Shown piece after piece: positions 33,802 through 46,300 of a stretch of DNA of 64,000 bases. Origin of the DNA: Pachyseris speciosa (taxonomy: Eukaryota; Cnidaria; Anthozoa; Scleractinia; Pachyseridae). The stretch covers positions 180,001-244,000 of the forward strand of contig JAEMWC010000210.1 of the NCBI GenBank assembly GCA_016490735.1. Reading direction: 5' to 3'. The first letter of the stretch is position 1, and each line of letters starts with the position of its first letter. A program made the translations under genes and the position numbers. The notes beneath the pieces are model-generated. The model was not told where the DNA came from, made no database searches, and was given only the letters and a program-made list of their open reading frames with translations.

Positions 33802-34242
33802 CCTGGTATGAAGCGTTATAAGGGTCAATATTCAGATGCAATTTCTGTTATGCAGTGGCCTTGAATTATATTCGGCAGTAATGCTAAATTATAATATTAC
33901 ATTGTAAATTTCCTTTTTGATTTTCGAATCTTGTTCTTTCAAGCCGCTGAATTATGTTTTATCTTTTGTCATTATGTTTTCCATTGTCACATTACGTTCT
34001 CGAATTTCTAAATAGGTCCTGTTTGCTGCTGAATTATGTTTTGACACTTTACATTGCGTTTTCCGTTGTAGCATTATTTTTTCCATTGTCGGAATTATAT
34101 TCTTCAAGCCGCTCAACACTTTCATTGAATTTAATATATTCGGCTGCTTTGCCGAATTATGTTCGGCTGATGAACTGGTACATTGCAGTAGAATAGCAAC
34201 GAGCGACCCTGGGTAGACAAACTTCCCGCCTTTTCTATAATT
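33802..34242. other. intergenic, T-rich
   Basis: Repeated TGAATTATGTTTT-type phrases at 33949-34170 (GAATTATGTT four times or more) suggest a degenerate tandem repeat. No gene. Confidence 0.35.
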
Positions 34243-35671
34243 ACCCGGGCTGCGCGCGTCTCGCGCGGCGCCCGGGTCTTAAACTACCGACGGTTCTTCT
34301 TTTTCGTCGTCGAGTATCATCCACAAATGGCACTTCCGGCGTTTCTGCGCAAGCGCTAACTATTTTTAACAACAGTGATGCGTGTTGTCACGTATGGGAA
34401 AATGTCGATTCATCTTGTGGCTTTTGAAGTCTGAACAAACAATATGTTAAGAGAAGTGTCTATGCGAATGTTTGGAAGTTCAACGGCGAGAAGAAAGTTT
34501 TTAACATAAGTAAACTTAGCGGCAGATGGACTGCCGTGTTTCCCCGTGTCTGCTTCAGTAGACAGCGAGTAGTCTCTAATTTTGGCGACGGATTGTGGGG
34601 GCACGTGCGCGCGCGAAGTTGCGAGGAGACGCCACGCGAGGGGAGCGCCAAAAATTAGAGACTACAGACAAAGGGAGTTTGACCTTTCACGGCCGAGTGA
34701 TTCGAGTGTAAATCTCATATCAACAGCAAGAATGATGCCTGTTGTCACGTATCGGAAAACGTCGATTTACCTTGTGTTTTTGAAGTCTGAACAACTAATA
34801 TGTTAAGACAAGTGTCTATACGAATGTTTGCAAGTTCAACAGCGAGAAGAAAGCTTTTAACATGACCAAAATTTAACTCCAGATGGACTGCCGTGTTCCC
34901 GTATCCGCTCCATTGAGATGTACATTTTGTTGAATAACTCAAGTACGGGATATCACACACCCCTGAGACAGGTAGTTTATTTACTATTTTGCCACAATAT
35001 CTCAATTTCTGGACTTTAATTTTTGAATGATAAGCGATTATATTTTACAAATGTACTAGCGTCCCTTGAAACTGTCCAGAAACGTTCCTTTCTTGTGTTT
35101 CAAATGACCCTGGATTGACGTATTTGTAAACAGTTTCACTCTGCTAATTAATTTTCTACTCACATTTCACCGAGACTCCATTCACATTTATGCGAAAAAA
35201 ATCCAACATCGTTCGATAAGCGTTTCCTTTCTCAAACAATTATCCATCGAAGCGAAAACAAGTGTGCTTAGTTTTTTTTTTTTTTTGGAATCAATACACT
35301 ATTTTTATCATCTTGCATAACGATAAACCTCTGTAGCCTAAAGGTCATTGTTCCTGCCTGTGACGCAGCTAACCCGGGTTCGATGTCCTTTAGTGGTATA
35401 TATCACGGGCTTTATTTTTTCTGTTTCTCTTTTTCTTGTTCTTTTAGAAATATTTTTTACAAGTGTTATAATTATTGTGCTCAATGGTTGAGCTGTATTT
35501 TAGAGGAATATATGTTGATAGGGGTCTAAAGAAATAGACTCCAACACAAGCTAAACACAATGCGTCCGATGTAAGAAAGACAGACTTCCCTCTATTCTTT
35601 TGTTTAGCACTAAGTTAGGGATACAATACTGTTTTTTGCAAGCCCGAGTATAGGCTAATTGTAGCCTCTTG
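34243..35671 (+). mobile_element. Helentron-like non-autonomous element (HINE), copy B
   Basis: This copy is in the forward sense. It starts ACCCGGGCTGCGCGCG, ends AGCCCGAGTATAGGC then the hairpin loop and CTCTTG, and TT lies outside both ends. The interior includes the palindrome GTCTCTAATTTTGGCG, and at 35335-35388 tRNA-like pol III boxes (TAGCCTAAAGG and GGTTCGATGTCC). It is inverted relative to copy C, 0.8 kb away. Confidence 0.65.
35325..35395 (+). promoter_or_regulatory. tRNA-like pol III promoter boxes inside HINE
   Basis: TAGCCTAAAGG fits the A-box consensus TRGCNNARNGG, and GGTTCGATGTC, 42 bp further on, is one mismatch from the B-box GGTTCGANNCC. The intervening sequence has tRNA-like spacing. 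Copies A, C and D keep the B-box in more decayed form (CCGGGTTTGATGTC or CCGGGTTCGATGTC). Transcription is not shown. Confidence 0.35.
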
Positions 35672-35779
35672 TTTATGTTAATATATTAACAATCTGTTTT
35701 TGAACATGGGGGTGGACGTAGCGGCCGAGGCAATATCGAGCGAGTTAGATAGATAGGCCAAGATACAATTTTAGTATCA
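35672..35779. other. spacer between HINE B and the RT fragment
   Basis: About 110 bp without recognisable content. Confidence 0.3.
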
Positions 35780-36450
35780 ATGAACGTCTCTAGCTTGTAC
35801 ACAAATATACCACAAGAAGAAGGAACGAACACAGTATGCAAGGCATACGAAAAGTTCCATAACTACAACCCACCGATCCCAACACGCTTCCTTAGGGAAA
35901 TGCTTGTTTTAATCCTGAAAGAAAACTCGTTCCAGTTCAATGGGGAGAACTATCTCCAAACACATGGAACGGCCATGGGAACAAAAATGGCAGTGTCATT
36001 TGCCAACATTTTCATGGCTGAAATTGAGATAAAGATAATACAACAGAGCGATACCAAGCCAAAAGTATGGAGAAGATATATTGATGATATTTTCTCCCTC
36101 AGTTGGGACTGCGGTAGAACAAACGTGGATCATTTTATTGAACAAGCTAACAAATTCCACCCAACCATCAAATTTACGGCCGAAGTATCAGAGAACGAGA
36201 TTACTTTCCTCGATACAGTGGTGTTTAAAGGGGACAGATTCAAAAACGAATCCATCCTAGACATTACCCTACCACAAGCCGACTGAAACCTTTCAATATA
36301 CACCCTTCAACTCATGCCAACCCCCAGGCGTGAAAAATGGTTTCATCAAAGGCGAAGCAATAAGACTGCTTAGAACTAACTCTTCGAAAACAACATTTGA
36401 AGAGAGCCTTGTGAAATTCAAACAACGCCTGAGAGCGCGCGGCTATCCAA
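35780..36450 (+). pseudogene. Penelope-like reverse transcriptase fragment, second subfamily
   Basis: From 35780 the frame carries SSLYTNIPQEEG (motif A end), QTHGTAMGTKMAVSFANIF (motif B), WRRYIDDIFSLSW (motif C with intact YIDD) and NEITFLDTVVFKG. A shift near 36262-36275 moves the thumb block (KPTETFQYTPFNSC, KFKQRLRARGYPK) to another frame. N-terminal RT and endonuclease are missing. Sequence divergence from the copy at 3732-5084 shows a different subfamily. HINE copy C interrupts it after RGYPK. Confidence 0.85.
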
Positions 36451-36456
36451 AACCAA

Positions 36457-37875
36457 CAAGAGGCTACAATTAGCCTAAACCCGGGCTTGCAAAAAACAGT
36501 ATTGTATCCCTAACTTAGTGCTAAACAAAAGAATAGAGGGAAGTCTGTCTTTCTTACATCGGACGCATTGTGTTTAGCTTGTGTTGGAGTCTATTTCTTT
36601 AGACCCCTATCAACATATATTCCTCTAAAATACAGCTCAACCATTGAGAACAATAATTATAACACTTGTAAAAAATATTTCTAAAAGAACAAGAAAAAGA
36701 GAAACAGAAAAAATAAAGCCCGTGATATATACCACTAACAGACATCGAACCCGGTTTAGCTGCGTTGCAGGCAGGAACAATGACCTTTAGGCCACAGAGG
36801 TTTATCATTATGCAGGGGTGATAAAAATAGTGTATTGATTCCAAAAAAAACTAAGCACACTTGTTTTCGCTTCGATGGATAATTGTTTGAGAAAGGAAAC
36901 GCTTATCGAACGATGTAGGATTTTTTCGCATAAATGTGAATGGAGTCTCGGTGAAATGTGAGTAGAAAATTAATTAGCAGAGTGAAACTGTTTACAAATA
37001 CGTCAATCCAGGGTCATTTGAAACACAAGAAAGGAACGTTTCTGGACAGTTTCAAGGGACGCTAGTACATTTGTAAAAACTAATCGCTTATCATTCAAAA
37101 ATTAAAGTCCAGAAATTAAAATAGTAAATTAACTACCTGTCAAAGTCTCAGGGGTGTATGATATCCCGTACTTGAGTTATTCAACAAAATGTACATCTCA
37201 ATGGAGCGGATACGGGGAACACGGCAGTCCATCTGGAGTTAAATTTTGGTCATGTTAAAAGCTTTCTTCTCGCTGTTGAACTTGCAAACATTCGTATAGA
37301 CACTTCTCTTAACATATTAGTTGTTCAGACTTCAAAGACACAAGGTGAATCGACGCTTTCCGATACGTGACAACAAGTATCATTCTTGCTGTTGATATGA
37401 GATTTATACTTCCGAATCACTCGGCCGTGAAAGGTCAAACTCCCTTTGTCTGTATGTCTCTAATTTTTGGCGCTCCCCTCGCGTGGCGTCTCCTCGCAAC
37501 TTCGCGCGCGCACGTGCCCCCACAATCCGTCGCCAAAATTAGAGACTACTCGCTGTCTACTGAAGCAGACACGGGGAAACACGGCAGTCCATCTGCCGTT
37601 AAGTTTACTCATGTTAAAAACTTTCTTCTCGCCGTTGAACTTCCAAACATTCGCATAGACACTTCTCTTAACATATTGTTTGTTCAGACTTCAAAAGCCA
37701 CAAGATGAATCGACATTTTCCCATACGTGACAACACGCATCACTGTTGTTAAAAATAGTTAGCGCTTGCGCAGAAACGCCGGAAGTGCCATTTGTGGATG
37801 ATACTCGACGACGAAAAAGAAGAACCGTCGGTAGTTTAAGACCCGGGCGCCGCGCGAGACGCGCGCAGCCCGGGT
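36457..37875 (-). mobile_element. Helentron-like non-autonomous element (HINE), copy C
   Basis: Same ends as copy B, but inverted: on the minus strand ACCCGGGCTGCGCGCG at 37875 and AGCCCGGGTTTAGGC plus hairpin plus CTCTTG at 36457. It inserted into Penelope RT sequence. The sequence outside the ACCCGGG end, AATAATAGAAAGG, resembles that outside copy B (AATTATAGAAAAGG read outward), so the two may share history. Confidence 0.65.
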
Positions 37876-39035
37876 AATAATAGAAAGGTGTCTGTCAGGG
37901 GTCAAATTTGCCTCCAGACAATCGGCTCTAAAACAAAAGAAAAAAGATAACGAGAGACTTTTGCCTTTTGTCACCACGTACCAACCAGAGTTAGAAACCT
38001 TAAACAGATACTGATGGAACACTGGAGTTTTATACAAAATCAGCCACTGCTGAGAACGATATATCCTAAAACTCCGATAATATCATACAAAAGAGGTAAA
38101 TCTCTTAAAGATACACTCGTCAGAGCGAAAATTTAAACCGCAAAAACCACACTGAAGAAGTCCGTGCAGGCCTGTCATTTACTTCCTATCAGTTTCTTTT
38201 GGTTGAAAGAATACACCACGTTGCTTCTGTTTTGACGGTCGAGTTTTCGGTTGTTGAAAGGTGGACATGAGAGTACCCTGGCTCCAGAGGCCCGTTGAAA
38301 AAAGAAGTATCCCTGAAAAGCCAAAATAGAACGCAAGAGACCAATCAAACAGCTATGGAATGACTGACACATTGCGCAAAGTAAACAGCCCAATTTTCGG
38401 TATTCCTTCCAAAATATAATTTTGCTTTTTCTCTGAAGGCATTTATGCATTTGATATCAGGGGGATTACATGCTATAGGAAACTAGTTATGAGGGGATTT
38501 AGCCAAGAAGATTTTAAGTCCCCTTTGGATGCGATTATTAGCACATTTGCGCGCAAAAGAAAAAAAAACATGATTATCTCCGATCGCAGTTCTTCTTACC
38601 AAAAGAATCTCCGTAAATGTCCGTAAACTCGCATGTTACAACCCAACGGCTTTATATTGTTGAATGCATATCTGAAAATTTATTTTTCTAAGAAGAATAC
38701 ACGATTGTTCATTTTTGTAATATGTCGTTACATGGAAAGCCGGTCGTCGTCGCTTCGCGTTGGCTTCTAAATTTTTCTTTCTAAAATCGAACGATGTGCT
38801 GAATGCGGTCCTCAGCACTGATCTTGGGGAGCAGTGGTGTTTTAAATTCCTAATAAGACGGCTTGTATCCATGTTATTAAACAAAACGAAAATAATTTGT
38901 TCCGTGACCGATAGGAAACCGTTCGTTGCCTGTGGTTTCTGTGGTATGAAGATCTCGCCTGTGATTGGTTACAACACAATTAATATTCCAGACATATTTT
39001 AGGTTTCACGGCAATATAATCACCGCTGTAAATAA
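37876..39035. other. intergenic, nothing recognised
   Basis: Short ORFs only, without motifs or splice support. Confidence 0.3.
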
Positions 39036-39382
39036 GGCTATGTCTACACTATACCGGATAGCTCTTGTGCCGGCACGAAAACCATATCGGATAGGGCCTT
39101 TGTTCACATTCAAAACGATGATTTCGGCACGATTGTTGCGTCGGAGCGATGCTGGGCCGCTGCGGTCTTGAAAGTGAATCGTCACATATCGGATAGGTTT
39201 TCGTGACACTTTCTGGAGTAGTGTGAACAAAGAATCGAACCGAAACGGAAATCAACAACGAGGAGCAAAAATTGGATTCTAGTTGAAAGATAGCGGCGGT
39301 TTTGGGCCACTGCCGTTCACACCAGGCCGTAGTATTTTTCACAACGGCATAAAATGTTATCCGGCATAGTGTAGACATAGCC
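39036..39382. mobile_element. MITE with TAA target duplication
   Basis: The terminal inverted repeats GGCTATGTCTACACTA and TAGTGTAGACATAGCC are perfect, and TAA flanks both ends (39033-39035, 39383-39385). ATCGGATAGG and TATCCGG phrases recur inside. Non-autonomous PIF/Harbinger-type. It lies 380 bp past the stop of the RING-UBL-TerD gene. Confidence 0.8.
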
Positions 39383-39763
39383 TAAATCAAAACTTGAAAC
39401 TTGAAACTTAAGAGCTGTGAAAGAAAGTTAATTTTTTCCCTTCCATTTACATTTTTTCAAACAATTAGTCAAAACCCAGCAACCTGCACAGTTTTAAAGT
39501 TTACCATCGTCGCACTGGCTATCCGCTTCAAAAGAGCGACGTTTCTAAGAACAAAGTGTTTTTTTTGTTTTTGTTTTGCATACAATTTTTGTTATTGGTT
39601 AACGGCACAACTAAACATCGAAACTTTTCACTTGTCAAGCAGCATCAATGCAAACTTCGCAAACATATAACCTTAATTTAAAACAGTTGGGATTCTTAGT
39701 AATTCTTATGGAGTTTTGGGTGTCTTTTTTAGCTCAACATGATGGTCGTTACTAATCAGAGTT

Positions 39764-40372
39764 CTAACAGAGTCCTTGGCCAATTATCCTGCTGATAGTC
39801 TGTTTCAGCGGAGAGTAATTCTTTGCATTTCCAGCGGAAAGTGTGCGCAGACTGAACACTTTCCACACCCCGTCGATCTTGGACAAACTGCACATGATAA
39901 TGGCCTGAGAATAAGCTGCGTGCTGCATCTGATCGCTGCAAAGCTGTTTGTTTGGTTCTTTGGCGTTGAAAAATCGCAGGCTTGGGTTTTTGTATTTGGA
40001 GATATTTGGTGAATTCCATGCACTCAAAGTAAAGAACAGCTTGTCAACAGCAGCTGGCAGGCTCTTCAGCTTAACATTTATCGTGTGGTGACCAAGGCGC
40101 AGTGCGGGGTCCATTACATCACCAGAATGAGAAACACCACCAAAATGAAGATGACCATAATCCACCAGGCCCTGAAACAACTGTCCACTGTAGATAAGAA
40201 CGGAGGCATCTAGGAAGTCACACCCTTTAGTGGGATAGCCCCAGAACAAGTCGAAAATGGCATGATCAAGAGATTCTGTAATTTCGTATAACACGACAAT
40301 AAGATGCAGAGTACTAAATGGTTGCACGGCATAATCTTGCAATGTAGCCAGTTTGCCGGAATCGAGCTGGGT
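39764..40372 (-). CDS. RING-UBL-TerD gene, last exon with TerD domain
   Basis: The acceptor TTTTGATTTCAG precedes 40372; phase 0; stop at 39766-39764. The first 30 residues finish the UBL (TQLDSGKLATLQDYAVQPF, STLHLIVVLYE). The TerD-like block then includes CDFLDASVLIYSG, DYGHLHFGGVSHSGDV, HHTINVKLKSLPAAVDKLFF, LSAWNS and WKVFSLRTLS. TerD proteins show the same order: DLDAS, a HSGDN loop with calcium-binding acids, DxExIxIDLxxLP, vNxY and a Trp near the end. Asp residues of the DAS and SGD loops are kept. Confidence 0.85.
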   Translation of the reverse strand, partial: TQLDSGKLATLQDYAVQPFSTLHLIVVLYEITESLDHAIFDLFWGYPTKGCDFLDASVLIYSGQLFQGLVDYGHLHFGGVSHSGDVMDPALRLGHHTINVKLKSLPAAVDKLFFTLSAWNSPNISKYKNPSLRFFNAKEPNKQLCSDQMQHAAYSQAIIMCSLSKIDGVWKVFSLRTLSAGNAKNYSPLKQTISRIIGQGLC

Positions 40373-43300
40373 CTGAAATCAAAAAGAAAAAAAAACTGCT
40401 CGGTCGGTGTGAAAGCGGAGGGAAACGTTTTCAATACAACGTACAAAATCACCAGGATGTTTCCAGGAGGAGGAATGAAATAGTACTGTCATCTCGAATC
40501 CTGTTGTCAATATTACTGTTATACCGTTTAACATACTGTTTAACATACAATGATATACATACATATACATACATACAAGCCCCCGGGGGGGAGGGGGGGG
40601 GGCTTATTTAATTTCAAACCTTATTAACGGGGGGCTTATTGGAGAGGGGGGCTTATTTCAAATCTTTGAACACGCCGCTCTTGTGTTAAATAGTTTCTTT
40701 ACAAATCTCAAACTGCTGTAAAACGTTACTTAAATACCGAGCGGGAAACAGTATTGTGTGATTTATTGTATATTTGTTTAAAAACAATCCAACAGGGCCG
40801 CATAAAGTGTATTTCGTAAGAGGGAATAGGAGGGAATAATTACAAAATCTCGTGTCCAAAAATGGGGGGGGCTTATTAGAGAGGAGGGGCTTACTACAAA
40901 AACCGACTCCCAAACGGGGGGCTTATTAGAGAGAGAGGCTTAAAAGAAGGGGGCCGGGGCGCTTAATAGAGCGTTCACGGTAATAACAACAACAACAACA
41001 ACAATTTTTACCCAGGGAACCCACTCGCCAATGGCCGGCGGTTTGCATTAGGGCACTGTAAATAAATATTGATAACTAAATAACTGAAATTTCAAATAAG
41101 TAAATAGACACACAATGTCTATTTACACACACACACGCGCACACAAACACAAAGAAGCAGAAGCAGTATTAGTGGTACGTAGTCGGAGAAATATAGAAAT
41201 GAAAGGCAATTGGCAGTACGCTCGAAGGCCGGTCTCGAATACGCATCATCTGCAATTCTCCGTTCGTAGTCAATGAAAAATCGGTCACGTTTCTCCTACC
41301 TTTAGTTCTTGTTCCTTGTGCAAAAGACGTTGTTTCTCTGGAACAGGCCCCAATCTGCTTTGTACACAGGCCTTCAGCTTCTGAATCGTCATGGATGGCT
41401 GGTACTCCAGTACAGTGCTGTCTCCACCCAACATCACAACAGAAATTGTTTTGTCACTAGTTTCTGAAGCTGAAGAGTCAGGTGTAGAATCTGAAGTAAA
41501 TTTGGGGAACAGGCTCTCAAGTGTGGCTAAGCACTGAACATAGCGCGGATTATTGATTTTTACGTCTTGGGGACACTGAGAACACTTGTGAAACTGCTGT
41601 ACGTGTTTTGTCAGGCACTGGAACAAGAAAAGCGGCATTGCAGTTAAAACAGCTCTCCTTAATTACTCTAAGCGTTGTTATAAAACACGTATTTTGAAGT
41701 TTAGACTGCTAACAGGCCCTTTCTTGTCAGTGAACGAGCTCAGGGGGAGGTGGGGGGGGGGAGGGGGGTTAGGGGAGTGGTTCTCGTGCCTCTCTTCTCG
41801 TTTATTTTTCTCCTCGCTCCAGTCTCGCTCCGTTATTTGGGACTTGCGTTCTCGATTATCCAAAAAAGGGAGTCTAATCCAGTTTGCTGCCTGAATAAAT
41901 CCTCAGTACTCAACGGAAACGTTATTACACAGATGCCAACTCTCCCGCTTTTGGCGGGAGACTTACGCTTTTTTGCCTCGTCTCCCGCTCTCCCGCTTTG
42001 GTACATAAATCTCTCGCTTTTTGCGTATCCTGTCATGGATTGTTAAAGACCCCACTGCTCTGTCAAACAATGGCGAGAACCGATATCTGTAACTCAACCA
42101 GAACAACTTAAATAAAAGTCGACTCATAAAAATGTCTCCCGCTTTTCAAATTTTTGCATGGGGTTGGCATCTATGCTATTATAATAGAGGACATAACCGA
42201 GTTAACCTTCAGTTAACCTTCACCTTTTTACTACTTGACTAGACGCAAAATGTCAGCATTTTCCAAGTTAAAGAAATTGGAATAATCGCGAAAGAGTTTC
42301 AAGAACGAGAAGTTATATGTTGAAATGACGTTCGCGTTGCCGTCGCCGTCGCCGTCGCCGTTGCCGTTGGTAAAGCTCCCTGGTGTTGGATGGATGGTGG
42401 ACATAAAGGTCCTTAATATTCAATACAGTCACTTTACATAAGGTAACCTTAAGCGCATATTACAATTTGATACGTTTGTTGTATTGAACTCACTTCCCTA
42501 AGCCAGACACTCACAAATAAAAAAATAAATAAACAAGACTTATTATAAATTCAAAACTTTTGCTGAGGCAAGTGCCCCGGTTCGCCTCATAGCTGCTACG
42601 GCCTTGTCACAGCAAGTTGTTATCAAACCATCCCTTATATAAAATGTTTTGTTACCCATCGCCTGAACAACTCCAATTTTTTGCCAAGTAAAAAGGTTTC
42701 AGATTCATTTGCCTACTCCCGTTTTTCGAATTCTGCCAAATGTAATATTCTTTGCCGAGGCTGGCTTCTCCATCATCTCTCAATTAACCACTTCTCCCGA
42801 AACAGCTTGTTGCAGAATGACAGCTTCAGTAACCAAGCCAGTCTTTTTAATCGTTCGTTCGTCAATCTCTTAACCATTACTTCTCCGGGCTTTTCTCAGT
42901 TCGGCCCAGCCATCCAACTGACTTTCCAGAAAGAGAGTCGAGAGTGATGGCGAACAAAACATTTTATGGGGATGACCTTATTGAGCCATTTTGAAGGTCA
43001 TGGAGAGAGAGCGACTTGTGACTCCTAGATCATATATATTGCATGTATCTGTCTCGGGAGAGCCATTGGACCGATATAGGTCCAAAATTGAAGTTTTGGG
43101 GGTCCGACGAGCTCGAAAATCGCACTACAACAGGAAAAGAAAAGGAAAAAGAGAGTAAGGGACGACAAGGGAAGGAGGAGAAGCGAAAACAGCACCAGTC
43201 ACACGCTTAGTCTTTATAACGGCTACTTTAGCACAAGTAAGGTCCACTTCAGCGCAGTTTAACTTTTTGCAAATCCAGTTAAATATACATAACTCCCGTT

Positions 43301-46300
43301 TAAAGTAACCCAGCACTCACCCTAAGACAATGCAAAGGCGCATGTCCGCATTGGTCAGTGATGGCATCTGAGGGAAACTCTCTACGAAGCTTCCTAGTCT
43401 GGCACAGATCACAATACATGGTTGAAGACTCTTCACGTTGGACTAAACAAAGCAATACAAAAGATAACTTTCATGTCCTCTGAAATGAGCGAGACGCATT
43501 AGGCAGTAGGCTCAGCCCCGGCTCTGAGATCCACGGGAAGAGAGAGGGTAAGCACATATGACTTTGTTCTTAACATCACCGGTATGGGGTGGTATTCAAT
43601 CCAGTGTCGAAAGTAATTCTCGTTTGCATTGGTTTTGCTTTACTTCGCTCGGTGATTTGTTAGCAAAACTAGCACATCTTTTTCAGTGAACCAGAGAGAA
43701 ACAAAACCTGCAAAACCAATCGTGACTTGCATGCGCACATTTCCCTGCGCTTGGCCCCAGCTACATGAAATTGCTTTGTATTCTGATCTTGGTTCATTGC
43801 GCTGTTTGCGTCTGTTGTGCTTGGTTAGAGTAAATTACTCTGGCACCAGCTGTTTGGCACTCAACTCAGTTGAAAAGCGCTCTATACCTACGTTATTTCC
43901 ATTATAGTTGCCTGAACAAGGACAGCAGAGCGCAGTTTAGAATAGGGGGGCTACGTCAATCAAACTAGTGTTCGTCCGAAGTAGGGGGTGGAGGGAGGGG
44001 GGACCGGGGGAGTGCAAGAGCTCAACCTCCGTTCCTAGAAACCAGGATAAGTACAAATGAAATAACGATTACTACATAATGAATCTCCTTTTTTGATGGT
44101 GATTATGACAAACTGTCCACGCAGGTGTGTCATTCAGCATGAAGGCCAGTGCTGTACACCTAAATTGTGTCATTAACAACGACTCTCTTGGAAGTAATCC
44201 GGTAAGCTGACGTTTGCATCAAGCTTGTGCCTGTTATTGATTTAAAGGCATCATCCTGTCAAATTTCGTTTGAAAGCAGGGCAATCAAAGCCCCACTAGC
44301 TTCATCGCCTCTGCGTTCCTGCAGAAGAGGCCCCACTTGCCTCCTTACCGTAAAGTGACCCAATAAACTCCCGGGGCGTCCATTGAATTTTAGGAGTCCG
44401 AAGGGGAGCGTTAAATAGATGTGATAGATGTGATGCGTATTAGAGAGAGGCGTTTATTTCACTTAAACTATAACAATGTCAACAAAGCAAATAAGACCAT
44501 TGGGTAGTTTGCTCGCGGAGTAAAATAGTAAACAGACGGTTCGTGAAAAACGTGAAGTGGGTCTTGTCGTTCCTGGATGTTAACGAGCTAGGACAAACCG
44601 AAGGAAACTTTCTGACATATATTGACTACAGAAATTAAGAAGATAAAAGACCGCTAATCGCACTTTGAACACGAGATTGAACAAGACGCAGTTCCCAAGC
44701 CATTGCTAACCAAGCAAGCAAGAAACTAAATAAATTTCATGATTTCACTCTATGGAGCATTTCCTTGACACGGGGCGTTTATTAGAGGGGAGCGTTTACA
44801 CCTCAGCGGGCGTTTATTAGATAGGAGGCATATATATTAAGAGTGGGCATTTATTAGATAGGCATTTATGGTACGCAGAAAAAAAAAACGGTAAAAGGGA
44901 ACAAAAAGCGACATCCCTAGCCCATTTAAAGGGGCTATGTCACGAGTATTTGGTATGAATTTAACAAGCCACAGCAGATGTTTGTAGTGATGGAAACTCA
45001 AAATAATGCTCCAGTTTTGTTCAAAACTACTCTACTAGTGCAATCAAATAAAAAATAAGACTCCTTGCCTATGGATGGTCAGGATGGAAACGGATTGCAA
45101 TTTGAAAAACAAGGTGGGTTGCTGTTTTTCAAGTTTCAGCTCTCCTGTCTGGTAAGAACCATTATAAACCGATTATGCATTGGTCTTCTTTAAAAAACAA
45201 CTATTTGTCTTTCTATTGGAGATCTAAGACCAATTTGTGTTTAAAGAATGTCCTTAGTCTTAAATTAACCCGAATTTTGCTCCAAAGACCGTAAAATAAC
45301 TGTGACATAGCCCCTTTTAGCAGTCCATCCGTGAAGTCAACGGACAGGGGGGGGGGGGGGGAGAGGGTACCAAAAATTAAGGCCGGGTCCCACCTGAGAG
45401 AAAGCCGATAGCGGAACCAGGGTGCGTAAAACAGTTTCACTTTCAGTTGCTTATTGAGGGTTTTCACTAAAAACTAAATTCAAAAGTAAATAGACTTTTG
45501 CATTTTTATCTTCATCACGTAAAAGACATTTTAGAAATGAATCTGCTTGCTTGTTTTCAGCTTGGTAGCAGCAGCAATTTGAATTTTAGAGTTTTTCACA
45601 GTGCGTGACATAAAGATGTCTGCTCACAATCATGTCACTTACATGAAAACATCAATTCAGGAGTGTTTTTGAGGTTTGAAAAGTCAACATGGTAAGAGAA
45701 GCGTCTATGTGAATGTCTGAAAGCTCAACAGAGAGAACAAAGCCTTGGAGATAGCTAAAGAGAGAAACATATGTATTAACTCGTTTCCGGCTGCCATCTT
45801 GGCTTTCAATTGGCTTTCGAAGAATGTGAAATGAGCTCAAAAACTATCCTTTTTTGTTTGGATTAGAATAACACTACAGCAAAAAGGTGAGCAATGTTTC
45901 TTCCACGCTGACAAATTATAGTCGAAAGGTTGCTGTGAAATATCATGGAGCCGTCAAATCCGCCGAATGGTACATGATGGAGTGAAATATGATCACTCTG
46001 GTTGCTTAGCACGTGACATAGATCTGCCAACGATAAAAATAATAACTTTCACATTCTCCGAAAGCCACTTGAAAGCCGACAGCAATTTGTGGATTTAACT
46101 TCTATTTAACCTTTGCGAGAAAATTCTAAAGTATTTGGTAACAACAAAAATCAGCAAGGTAAAGTCAGCAAAATTCAAAGCAAGTCTTTCACGGGAAGAA
46201 AATGGCAACTGTGAGGATCAATCTTCATTTGATTGACTGTGGTAGTGTTCGCGATTACTATAATACTGTCTGTAATTATCAATGAGCCGACCGAAGTTGA

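Noticed and set aside
39764..40372. Bacterial contamination as the source of the TerD sequence
   Set aside because: The TerD domain is joined to RING and UBL exons through canonical introns that carry the same MITE families as the rest of the window.
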